Shown here: positions 1 to 8,078 of the stretch, piece by piece
How the letters are laid out: each line of letters opens with the position of its first letter
Numbering within the stretch: position 1 is the first letter of the stretch
DNA from: Mycoplasmopsis maculosa
GTDB taxonomy: Bacteria; Bacillota_I; Bacilli_A; Mycoplasmatales; Metamycoplasmataceae
Assembly: GCF_900660665.1 (NCBI RefSeq)
Contig: NZ_LR215037.1
Location: 620,001-684,000, forward strand
Direction of reading: 5' to 3'
DNA length: 64,000 nucleotides
Made by a program: the position numbers and the translations under genes
The notes under the pieces: model-generated
The model's input: only the letters and a program-made list of their open reading frames with translations
The model's database searches: none
Told to the model about the DNA's origin: nothing

Positions 1-1463
1 GCTTTTGCTAAATTATCAAAATTAAACTCTTGACTATCTGTTCCTATCAATCTTATTAACATAGATTTATAGTTATCTATTTTTTGTTGTAAAGAAGTAT
101 TTTCATTATTTAAAATTCTTAATTCTTCATTTAAACTATTTATTTCCTCATTCTTTTGAGAAAAAGACTCATTTAATTGTTGTAAATCTCTTATTAACTC
201 AGAATTTGTACCTTCCGTTGATAATAAGACTGATTCAAGTTCATTTTTTCTTGTTTCTAAATTCAATTTATTATTTTGTAATTCTTGCAATTCTAATTCT
301 AAATCATGAGCTTGTTGTCTTAAATCATAAACTAAAGAGCCTTCTAACGCTGAAGAGCCATTTTCACCTATTTCATAAGTATCGCTTGTGCCTAAAAGAA
401 TATTTAGTTTTTCAACGTATTCTAAATTTTTATTTAAAATGGGTGTTTGTATTGTTTTATGGTTTTCATTAATTCTTCTTATATTTTTAGAAAAATTATC
501 AGACAATAATAAAACTAAATTTTGAACAGTTTGTAAACTATCACTATTTAATGCATTATCTATTTCAATATCATTAGTTATTATTAAATTTGTTAAATTT
601 TTGCCAACATAAGTATCATTAACTATTTTAAAAATTGAATTAGTTTCCTTTTGCTTAAGTAAAACCTCTTTTAACTTTTCAAATAATTTATTTATTGTTA
701 AATTTGTTTGATTTAAAAGATTAATTGTAGATGTTAATTCTGAATTTAAGCTTCTATTTTCTTCTTCAAGTGATTGGATACTTTGGTTTAATTCTGTAAC
801 TAAATCTTTATATCTTTTTTCTTCACCAGAATATTTTTGATTTAATACAGCAATTTGAGATTCTAATGTTAAAATTTCTGCTTTATACATTGCAGTCATA
901 TATTTTTGTTTTGTAATAATTCTATTTTTTTCTTTTCTTAACTCAATTTCTTCGTTTTTTAATAAATTTAATTCATTTTTTAGCTCTTCTTTTGTGTTTC
1001 TATAATAATTAGTTAATTTTTCTAATTCTTCTAATAAATTTGTTTTTGTAATTTTAGCGTTATTTATAAATTTTTTTAATTCTGTTTGTTTTAATAATAA
1101 TGGATAAAGTAATGATCCTTCATTAACATTTGAAAAATCTAAAATATAATCTTCATTATTTTTAAAAACTTCTTTATCTTCTACACTTTTTCCAGTCAAC
1201 AATGAAACAACTTGTTTTAATTCATTTAGTTCATTTTCAACATCATCCATTTTATTCTTAATTTCACTTTTTTTGCCATTATTTATTTTTATATCTTTAT
1301 CTAACAAAAGAATTTTTTGATCTAATTCAGATATTTTTTTATAATCTGTTTCTTTTTCTTTCTTTGAGTACAAAATATGTCAAATAATAGGTGCTGCTAT
1401 TGCACTTATTGCAAGAGTTGCAGAAACAGTTACTAGAGCTGCTTTTTTATTTTTTGATATCAT
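1..1463 (-). CDS. Membrane-anchored coiled-coil protein (partial, C-terminus outside window)
   Basis: The reading frame is open from an ATG at 1463 to the window edge, giving 487 codons with one TGA tryptophan (residue 30). Residues about 8-30 form one hydrophobic segment (start MISKNKKAAL) with no lipobox cysteine, so it is probably an uncleaved membrane anchor. Almost all the rest is heptad-rich, with runs of Glu, Lys, Asn, Leu and Gln typical of long coiled coils. No catalytic motif is visible. Such proteins are common on mycoplasma surfaces or in cytoskeletal and adhesion roles, but I cannot assign a function. A TATAAT-like -10 lies upstream on the minus strand (1536-1541). Confidence 0.8.
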
Positions 1464-1626
1464 TTTTCCTACTTTATTTTTACATAAAATTCTAATTAAT
1501 AAAAAATATATTAATAATATATTTTAAAAAGGGTTATTATATAATTTTATCATATTTAACTAATTTAGTAATTTGTGGAAAAAATGCGGGATAAAAACCA
1601 TAAATTTAATTTAAAATTTTAATAAT

Positions 1627-1656
1627 AAAAAAGAAACTTTTTCAGTTTCTTTTTTT
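1627..1656. terminator. Rho-independent terminator, bidirectional
   Basis: The arms AAAAAAGAAAC and GTTTCTTTTTT form a perfect 11-bp stem around a 7-base loop. The plus strand has a T run at the end of the stem and the minus strand likewise. It separates the upstream region of the coiled-coil gene from the hairpin cluster. Confidence 0.6.
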
Positions 1657-1689
1657 AACATAAGACAATTTAAATCTTAAATTCACTCG

Positions 1690-1783
1690 CACACAAATGA
1701 ATTTAATATTATTCGTGTGAAAGGAGTTATATACTCTTAAGCAACTATCCCTATGGGTATAGTAATCGTTCACATTGGGAACG
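1690..1783 (+). ncRNA. Candidate structured RNA or leader: four tandem hairpins
   Basis: Four inverted repeats follow one another. CACAC (1690-1694) pairs with GTGTG (1715-1719). GAGT pairs with ACTC (1724-1736, 5-base loop). CTATCCC pairs with GGG-T-ATAG (1745-1762, one bulge, 3-base loop). CGTTC pairs with GAACG (1767-1783, 7-base loop). The segment is richer in G and C than the flanks. I do not recognise a known riboswitch, SRP RNA, tmRNA or tRNA. It could be a small RNA, a metal- or ligand-sensing leader of the cysteine-rich gene downstream, or an operator region. Strand is assumed from the downstream gene. Confidence 0.3.
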
Positions 1784-1869
1784 CATCAAATATATTTTAT
1801 ACTTTTTTTAAAAAAAATATATAATTTTGTTAGTTATTTTAATAAAATGCATACTTTTAAAGGAAAATT

Positions 1870-1935
1870 ATGGAACACAAATGCAATTGCACAAATTGTA
1901 CATGCGGTGCTAAATGCGACTGCGCTCAAAAATAG
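1870..1935 (+). CDS. 21-residue metallothionein-like cysteine-rich peptide
   Basis: A 22-codon frame (ATG at 1870, TAG at 1933) has a good ribosome binding site (AAAGGA, 5 bases before ATG) and is followed at once by a strong terminator. The peptide has six cysteines, at positions 5, 7, 10, 12, 16 and 18, in the pattern C-x-C-x2-C-x-C-x3-C-x-C. That is the hallmark of metallothioneins that bind Cu(I) or Zn(II) in thiolate clusters, such as the 25-residue copper metallothionein of Neurospora. There are no aromatic residues, as usual for this class. A likely role is buffering copper or zinc in the cytoplasm. The assignment rests on composition, spacing, RBS and terminator; no homologue was checked. 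Confidence 0.6.
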   Translation: MEHKCNCTNCTCGAKCDCAQK

Positions 1936-1948
1936 TACATTTTATTTT

Positions 1949-1975
1949 AAAACTGACTATTTGTCAGTTTTTTTA
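1949..1975 (+). terminator. Terminator of the metallothionein-like gene
   Basis: AAAACTGAC and GTCAGTTTT form a 9-bp stem with a 5-base loop (1958-1962), followed by further T residues. It begins 13 bases after the stop codon of the small cysteine-rich gene. Confidence 0.8.
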
Positions 1976-2010
1976 TTTTAATAAATAATATTTTGAAATT
2001 CTTAATATAA

Positions 2011-2033
2011 AAGTCTCAATTCACTTGAGACTT
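2011..2033. repeat. 23-bp target-site duplication, left copy
   Basis: This 23-bp sequence is itself an inverted repeat (arms AAGTCTCAA and TTGAGACTT) and recurs identically at 3458-3480 on the other side of the IS element. The left copy is followed on the minus strand by a T-rich run, so before insertion it was the Rho-independent terminator of the hinT transcript. Confidence 0.9.
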
Positions 2034-2055
2034 GCTAAATTGTAATTTACATCTT
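2034..2055 (+). repeat. IS terminal inverted repeat, left
   Basis: Begins GCTAAATTGTAATTT. It matches the reverse complement of 3436-3457 except at two positions, near the outer tip. Confidence 0.9.
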
Positions 2056-2058
2056 TAC

Positions 2059-2090
2059 ATGGTAACCAATATAATTTGGTTACCATTTTT
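2059..2090 (+). terminator. Hairpin terminator inside the left IS end
   Basis: ATGGTAACCAA pairs with TTGGTTACCAT (11 bp, 6-base loop) and is followed by five T on the plus strand. It would stop plus-strand transcription entering the element from the metallothionein-like gene. The 3' tail of the transposase gene follows at higher coordinates; 2091-2262 between them is non-coding. Confidence 0.6.
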
Positions 2091-2262
2091 ATATATTATT
2101 TTCAAATATTACTATCGGGTAATCAAAAATACAAGCAGTGGTTCACCACACCTATTTTTAGTGGTTGAAAAAGTACAGCAACGCAGTTTATTATTATTTA
2201 TTTTTGCTACTTTTTTTAAAAAAGTAGAAATAAAAAAAGAAAAACTTAAGACATTTTCCTTT

Positions 2263-3354
2263 CTATTTTTTAGTTTTCCAGAATTTATTTCTTGAACCGT
2301 TACTTTCTCGTTTTTTATTTTGTCAACTGTAAAGTTTTTCGTTTAATGGTATATTTAGACCAGGCTCTTTTATTTCACAAAGTGCATACATTTCAGAAGC
2401 ACTTAAGTAACCATGTATTTTTCTTGGAATATTGTTTATTTCTCGTTGAACTTTTAAAATTTCATTATTAGAAATTAAATTAAAATCAGTTTTTTTCTTA
2501 AAAAAACGTCTAACATATCCATTAAAATTTTCGTTTGTTCCTCTTTGCTGAGAAGCATAAGGATCTGCCTTATAAATAAAAATTTTTAACTTATATCCAA
2601 TTATAAAAAGTGAATTAAATTCAAATCCATTATCAGATGTTATTGACTTAACATTTAAATTGTATATTTTTATTAGTTCAAATAATATTAAAGCAATATA
2701 CCAAGGGTTTTTACTGTCAACTTTTACCAAAATACCATATCTGCTGTATCTTTCGACAAATGATAGAATGTGTGAATGCCCTGCTTTTTGTTTTCCTACA
2801 ATTAAATCTATTTCCCAATGGCCAAAAGTACTTCTTTCGTTTATTTCTTTTGGTCTTGTTCAAAACGGTCTGACTCATCTAGCACCAACTAATCTTTTAT
2901 AAGCAGGTCCACCATCCCTTTTTCCGCCTTTTGTGTATTGTTTCCTCAAAATATTTTTTCGCTTTATTACTCATAAATTTGAATTTATCCAGTTATAAAC
3001 TGTTTTAATGCTTGGTATCTTAAAATTAAAATTATTTTTAATATATAAATGTGTTAGTTCAACGCTAAAAGTTTTTTTGTTATATTTGTTTTTAAACTCT
3101 TTAGAGTAGTGTTTATATGAATTCATTTTATTTATAAATTTAAAATGATTTTTTCATTTTTCTCTATTTCTATGCTTTACTTCTGCATATTCAGAGTTAT
3201 AACCTCAATAATCAGAATTTATTTTTATTTCATTTGAAATAGATTGTCTTGAAATATTTAAAATTTTTGCTATTTCTGAAATAGTTTTTCTTTCAACATT
3301 TAAACTAATATCTATAATGCTTCTTATTTTATAATTAATTTTAATATAATTCAT
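2263..3354 (-). CDS. IS30-family transposase
   Basis: The frame has 363 codons plus TAG and several TGA tryptophans. The N-terminal third has a helix-turn-helix region (about residues 25-50: ISEIAKILNISRQSI) as in IS30 transposases. The catalytic core shows the DDE triad: first Asp in HWEIDLIVG, second in SDNGFEFN, and Glu in the QQRGTNENFNGYVRR block. This enzyme cuts the terminal repeats and joins them to a target. No good Shine-Dalgarno precedes the ATG at 3354, and a hairpin (3362-3384) lies just upstream, so expression is probably kept low. Under the standard code the frame would end early at a TGA (2323-2325); in code 4 it runs to 2263. Confidence 0.95.
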
Positions 3355-3361
3355 TTGCTGT

Positions 3362-3384
3362 GATCTCAAGTTTTTCTTGGGATT
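3362..3384 (+). terminator. Hairpin in transposase leader
   Basis: ATCTCAAG pairs with CTTGGGAT (8 bp including one T-G pair, 5-base loop), followed by a run of T on the plus strand. On the minus strand the same stem sits about 10 bases upstream of the transposase start, where it could limit ribosome access. It may serve as a plus-strand terminator, a translation brake, or both. Confidence 0.4.
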
Positions 3385-3399
3385 TTTTTATATAAAAAA

Positions 3400-3434
3400 A
3401 CACCCTTTTTTAATTTTTGCATAAAAAAGGGTGT
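3400..3434 (-). terminator. Strong terminator inside the right IS end
   Basis: ACACCCTTTTTT and AAAAAAGGGTGT form a perfect 12-bp stem around an 11-base loop. On the minus strand it is followed by a run of T. It lies between the hit operon and the transposase start and should block read-through from hinT into the transposase. Confidence 0.75.
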
Positions 3435-3435
3435 C

Positions 3436-3457
3436 AAGATGTAAATTACAATGTGGC
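3436..3457 (-). repeat. IS terminal inverted repeat, right
   Basis: Reverse complement begins GCCACATTGTAATTT, matching the left end at 20 of 22 bases. Confidence 0.9.
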
Positions 3458-3480
3458 AAGTCTCAATTCACTTGAGACTT
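3458..3480. repeat. 23-bp target-site duplication, right copy (hinT terminator stem)
   Basis: Identical to 2011-2033. It lies 13 bases downstream of the hinT stop. The arms AAGTCTCAA and TTGAGACTT form a stem, but on the minus strand the T run that followed it now lies beyond the IS, so this copy alone is an incomplete terminator. Confidence 0.9.
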
Positions 3481-3493
3481 TTATAAATAAAAT

Positions 3494-3832
3494 TTAATTA
3501 TCTTTTTGATTTTCCTCATAGTAAGGAATAATATGAACATGAGTGTGAAAGATAACTTGATCAGCTGCTTTTCCAGTATTTATTAAAGTTTTAAAACCTG
3601 GAATACCTTTATCTAAAATTCTTTCTTTTGCTAGTTTTCTAGCAACATTTATCAAGTGTGCAGCAGTTTGATCATCAGCTTCTGTTATATTTTTTGATAA
3701 TGTTTTTGGAACTACTAGAAAGTGACCTTTTTGTAATGGAAATTTATCGAAAAATGCTATACATATATCATCTTCGTAAATTATCTCTGCTGGTAATTCT
3801 CTATTTATTATTTTTAAAAATACATCATTCAT
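3494..3832 (-). CDS. hinT: Histidine triad (HIT) nucleotide-binding protein HinT
   Basis: This 112-residue protein has the full HIT domain, with the HxHxH catalytic motif HTHVHIIP at residues 96-103 and the N-terminal FLKIINRELPAEIIYEDD block of the Hint branch. HinT proteins are cytosolic purine nucleoside phosphoramidases. The gene is the last of a three-gene unit: its ATG lies one base after the stop of the P60-like lipoprotein gene (TAATATG), with no obvious ribosome binding site, so translation is probably coupled. In Mycoplasma hominis HinT is encoded with the P80 and P60 membrane proteins and was reported to interact with them; the same order is seen here. Confidence 0.95.
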   Translation of the reverse strand: MNDVFLKIINRELPAEIIYEDDICIAFFDKFPLQKGHFLVVPKTLSKNITEADDQTAAHLINVARKLAKERILDKGIPGFKTLINTGKAADQVIFHTHVHIIPYYEENQKDN

Positions 3833-3833
3833 A

Positions 3834-5192
3834 TTATTTTTGAACCCAACTTTTATCTTTTAATAAATCATATAATGGTTTAAGTTCTTCATTAATTTTA
3901 ATTTTAATACCTTGTGCAGCAAAAGAATTGATTGCTGTATCTAATAATGTAGAATCTTTAAAGTAAAACATGTAAGATATTTCATTTAACTTGTCTTTAT
4001 ATATAGTATTTTTGAATGAAAGAACAGTAACTTCTTCTTTTTCATTATCCTTTAATGTAGAAACTTCTTTATCGTAAAATTCTGATTTAGGAAGCATTAT
4101 TTTGTCATTACCACCAATTGGAACTATTTGATTTATATAAGCTACAATTATTTCAGAATCATTACCATTTTTTGCAACATAAGGACTAACAGCTGTTGTT
4201 GCTAAACGATCTAATGTTATTAATCTTGTACCATTATTTGGATCAAAAACACCGTGATATAAATCATCATTTAAGCTATTTTTTAATTCTTCATAATTTC
4301 ATTGTAATCCATATGAACCAGGATCTTTTTGAAAACCAGAATATCCAGAAAGTTGTTTTTCACTATCTCCATTTGAAGTAATAACTTCTCATTCTTGCAA
4401 TTTATTATCTTTATCACTTGCTTTTTCAAAATATTCATTAAAGTTTTCTATATTTGAAATTTCTTTAGATCCTTGAATAAAGTAAGAGTCGCTACCAAAA
4501 GCAGATGTATCATTACGTTTTCACAATTGAACAAATTTTTGTTCAAGTGCATATTTAACTAAGAAGTAATTTTCTAAGCTATATTTAGCATATTCTGTTC
4601 CTGAAGCATATTTAAATGTTTCATTATTAACTTCTTTAAATATTTTTTCAATTTTACTTTTATCATTTATTGCAAAATAAGCTTTTACCAATAACATATT
4701 TTGAATTTTTTCTCTAATTTCAGTTTCATAAGAATTTCAAAGTATTTTAAATTGGTCAGCAGTAGGAACAATTGCTGGATCTAATATATTTATTACATTT
4801 TTACCTAAAACATTATTTTTGTTTCACTCATTAATTTTATTTGTAAAGTAATATTGATCTTCTTTAATTTTATTATTTGCATAAAATTTAAAAGCTTCAT
4901 ATGAATCTCTAAATAAATTAGATGAAGAATCATTAAAAGTTTTAACAAACTCTTGATCTAAATTAACAAAACCGATTGCATTATTTTCGTAATTAACATT
5001 TAGGTTATAAATATCTGATAAAACTATTGTTTTCCAAATATTTTCAACTTTTTTAACATTACTTGAATCACTAAAGTTTTTATCTTGTTTTATTTTTTCA
5101 GGAGTTTCTATAATTTGACCACAAGATAAAGCTGTAAAAGCTGCTATTGGAGAAATTAGAGAAAAAGTGTTTATTATTTTATTCTTTTTCAT
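3834..5192 (-). CDS. P60-like surface lipoprotein of the hit locus
   Basis: The 452-residue protein starts with a lipoprotein signal peptide (MKKNKIINTF, lipobox TALSC with Cys 24). The mature part is hydrophilic, with no recognised enzyme motif. It contains TGA tryptophans and no TAA or TAG in the stretch I read codon by codon. Its ATG overlaps the stop of the upstream P80-like gene by one base (TAATG), and hinT follows one base after its own stop. Position, lipoprotein nature and partners match P60 of the M. hominis hit locus, which forms a membrane complex with P80. Assignment is by synteny and architecture, not by a sequence search. Confidence 0.75.
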
Positions 5193-7309
5193 TAGTTTGT
5201 TCCTCCTTCATTACTTAAATTAAATAATTTTTGCATAAATTCTACAAGTTTAACAGTTACGCCTTTTGTATCATTGTCATTATTTTTAGCAAAATAAACA
5301 ACATTATTTATAGTTTTTAAATCTGAATTAATTCCTTCATTTGCTTTTGTTTTTAATGTACTATCTGATGTTTGTGACATAGTAATAAATTTAGCTATAC
5401 TTGAATATTTTGAAAATCTTTCAGTTATGCCTTTTAATTCCTCAATATCTTTATCAGTATATTTAGCTTCTAGTTTTTCACCAGTTTCTGATTTTGAATA
5501 TGGATTATTTTTTTCTTTTAAATATGTAATAAATTCTGTATCTTCTAACATTATTTTAAGTTGTTCTTCGCTTGATAATACTGTATTAATTTTATTTAAA
5601 ACATTATATTTAGCTCCGGATACTGATTTATATCTATTAGAAATAATAAAATCATTTTTTATCATTTCTAAAATATTTTCATAGGTGAAATCAGTTGAAA
5701 AATAAAACATTTTAATTCCTTTAGAAGTTAAAATAACTCTTACATTGTCTAAACCAGTTATTTTATATACAGTATTTACTTTTTTGTCGTCAGATGTAAA
5801 TAATTTTGATAAAGGTTCGACTACTTTAGATTCAAATAATTTTGTTGTAAAACCTGTATCTTTTGTATCATCAGCATCTTTGAAATAATCAAATATTTTT
5901 GTATTATATTCAATTATTTTTTTGGTTTTTTCAGCTTCGGTTCCGGTACTTAAATCAGGTTTTGTTATTCCTAAAGCAGTTTCAATTTCTGTTCTTATTT
6001 CGTCAAACTTAGCAAAAAGATCTATTTCTTTGATTAAGGATCCATTTTTATCAGCTGAGTCTAAGAGTTGTGGATATATTGCTAATAATTCATATAAATT
6101 ATCAGGAGTAAATAATTCTTCAATTGTTATTAGTCCATTAGTTCCTCAGTTATTTTTAGTATTTGAATCAGCTTGAGAAAGCAATGTTTGTATAGTTGAA
6201 TATTCAACAGCTTCTTTTGATAAATCGTAAACTCCGTTATTCATTGGATTATCTATAACTTTTTTAACGTATTCACTAAATGGTTTAAATTTAGTTTTTA
6301 TTAATTCAGTATTTGAAACAGCAGCATCTAATGAACTAGAAGTTGGTGAGTAATACATATATCTTTTTATCATTTCTTTGTCAAATGCTCATTTACCATC
6401 AACTTTATTAGGAACTATGCCCGGCATAACAAATTCACTAATTAAATATGGTTTTTTATTTTTAACAAAGCTCTTAATAAATGGAACAGCTGATTTATAA
6501 GAATCATTAAAGACGAAGCTTTCGGTAGCTAATGATAAATATTTTCCATCAGATTCGATAAATTTTGCTAATGAATCATTTGAATGTCATCAAGGGAATA
6601 CATATTCGCCTGAAGCATTTTTTCTAGTAATTTCTTTTGAAAGATCTTTTGTTGATAATTTAAAACGACGTAATGCATCAGTTTTGATTTTTTCAAAAAT
6701 TAAATGGTCGACTGCTTCATCAAAACTTTTACTATTCCCATATTGTTCAGTCGCAATTAACTTATTAAATTCTGTTTCTGCGTTTATATTACCATATTGA
6801 ACTCTTAAATTATTCTGAATGTCGTTTAATTCTTTTGTAAATCTATCTTTTAATTCAGCTATTGTAGGTAATTTATATGTTCTAACATCTGATTCTGAGG
6901 CTTCTTTTGAATCATTTCACTTTGTTTCAAATTCTGCTGATGCAACTTGTTCTTTTTCATATAGATAAAAAATCATTTGACGTTCAACTTCATCAAACAT
7001 TTCTTTGTCATTAGATTTTTCTGCTTTTTTATTAAAGTTTAAATAGTTTTCTATATCTAGTTTAATTGTTTTTCCATCTTTTTCATATGTAATAATTTCT
7101 ACATTATTATTTAAACCATTATCATATGTTTTTTTATTTGTATTAATAACAATAGGTACAGTTATACCTGTTGCTATTGCAGCAATTAAAGCAGATGAAA
7201 TAACTATAGCTTTTCAACTTTTTCTTTTTTTAGGAGATTGACCTTGACTATTTTGGTCAGCATTCTTTTTTAAAAGACGTTCGTAAAAACTTTCCTTCTT
7301 TTTTTTCAT
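5192..7309 (-). CDS. P80-like membrane protein of the hit locus
   Basis: The protein has 705 residues (about 80 kDa), with a basic cytoplasmic N-terminus (residues 1-32), one transmembrane helix (about 33-55) and a long extracytoplasmic part without cysteine-based lipid anchor. It is rich in Lys, Glu, Asp and Phe. The start at 7309 has an excellent ribosome binding site (AAGGAG, 5 bases upstream). It overlaps the P60-like gene by one base. Size, topology and the following lipoprotein-hinT pair fit P80 of M. hominis, the membrane partner of HinT. A TATAAT lies upstream in the 62-base divergent promoter region. Confidence 0.75.
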
Positions 7310-7371
7310 AACGACTCCTTTGTTACATAATTATTATTTAATAATTATATATAAAAATTTAATTTATAATA
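7310..7371. promoter_or_regulatory. Divergent promoter region, hit locus / LicD-like gene
   Basis: This 62-base AT-only stretch separates two divergent genes. Minus strand: a TATATAAT sequence about 30 bases before the P80-like ATG, then AAGGAG. Plus strand: TATAAT at 7365-7370, only one base before the first ATG (7372) of the rightward gene. Confidence 0.45.
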
Positions 7372-7959
7372 ATGTATGAAATGATAAATAAAGAAATTAA
7401 CTTAAGCATATTTAAAAGTTTGTTAAACTTTTTAAGTGAACAAAACATTAATTATTCTATTTCTAAATATACTATTGATGCTATAAAAAAGACTGAATCG
7501 TCATTTAGTAGAAATGATATTAGAATTACACTATACTATAAAGATTTTTTATTATTAAGCACAAAATATCCAAATTACTTTGTAAGTTTAGAAAATAATA
7601 TCGAAAAAGACTTATCTCCTTATTTTACAGTAATGAACGAAAAAATTTTCATTGATTTGATTATACCTACTGATGATAAAAAAATATTGAATTTAAGTAA
7701 ACAAAAAATATATAAATGACTTTTATATTTTGGAAAAAATAAAAGAAATTTTTTCTTATGACTAATTAATTTAAGAAAAAAAAGAGTAAAAATGATTGAT
7801 TTAATTACTCTTTTTGAAAGCAATAGGTATACTAAAATGCTAGTTACATTTTCATCAGTCAATAATTTTAAAAAATATGATAATTTAGATTTTAATAACA
7901 TGAAAAAAGTTCAAATTAATAATGAATATTTTCCTGTTTTCAAAGAATTTACTGATTAA
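7372..7959 (+). CDS. LicD-like protein, possibly degenerate
   Basis: 195 residues, code-4 frame ending in TAA. The arrangement resembles LicD-type nucleotidyltransferases, which attach phosphocholine or similar groups to surface glycans: an N-terminal block with NINYSISKYTIDAIKK, then SFSRNDIRITLYYKDFLLL at the place of the usual DDDID motif, then IFIDLIIPTD like the family's FIDIFPLD, and a final YFPVFKEF. The usual triple Asp is not preserved, so activity is doubtful. The -10 box TATAAT (7365-7370) ends one base before the first ATG; transcription would start near 7376, so the second in-frame ATG (7381) may be the true, leaderless start. The family assignment is tentative. Confidence 0.5.
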
Positions 7960-8009
7960 AGTTACAAAAAAATTAAAAACGGATTTCAATAAAATTATTT
8001 AAATAAATT

Positions 8010-8040
8010 AAAAATATTCGGTTTGATGCCGAATATTTTT
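8010..8040. terminator. Bidirectional terminator between convergent genes
   Basis: AAAAATATTCGG pairs with CCGAATATTTTT (12 bp, 7-base loop). It serves the rightward LicD-like gene and the leftward ABC exporter operon. Confidence 0.85.
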
Positions 8041-8078
8041 AATTAAATTTTACTTTTTAGTTAATTATCTACAAGAAT

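Larger units (their letters stand above)
1464..1869. other. Non-coding interval with hairpin cluster
   Basis: No convincing protein-coding frame lies here. The left part carries the promoter region of the minus-strand coiled-coil gene, then a bidirectional terminator-like hairpin (1627-1656). The right part holds four successive short hairpins (1690-1783), then a run of seven T (1803-1809) and a possible promoter (-35-like TTATAC at 1798, TATAAT at 1820) for the small cysteine-rich gene. A 68-codon frame starting with TTG at 1775 overlaps the hairpins and the small gene in another phase and has no coding character. Confidence 0.5.
2034..3457 (-). mobile_element. IS30-family insertion sequence (IS1630-like), 1424 bp
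   Basis: The element is bounded by 22-bp terminal inverted repeats (2034-2055 and 3436-3457; 20 of 22 positions match, the inner 16 perfectly) and flanked by a perfect 23-bp duplication. It carries one intact transposase gene on the minus strand. Duplication of a long target that is itself an inverted repeat is the behaviour described for IS1630 of Mycoplasma fermentans, an IS30-type element. The intact transposase and identical duplications indicate a recent, possibly still mobile, insertion. Terminator-like hairpins sit just inside both ends. Confidence 0.93.

Noticed and set aside
206-472. 88-codon plus-strand frame
   Set aside because: It is antisense to the continuous coiled-coil gene, has no ribosome binding site and a composition expected of the reverse strand.
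1724-1783. Hairpin cluster as a tRNA
   Set aside because: The 5-bp stem with 7-base loop looks like a T-arm, but the loop lacks TTCRA, and there is no acceptor stem or CCA end.
1775-1981. 68-codon plus-strand frame starting with TTG
   Set aside because: It overlaps hairpins, the metallothionein-like gene and its terminator in another phase and has no ribosome binding site.
2032-2295. 87-codon plus-strand frame at the left IS end
   Set aside because: It runs through the IS inverted repeat and terminator and is antisense to the transposase tail.
2011-3480. Direct repeats as phage or ICE attachment sites
   Set aside because: Only a transposase lies between them; terminal inverted repeats and an inverted-repeat duplication explain the structure.
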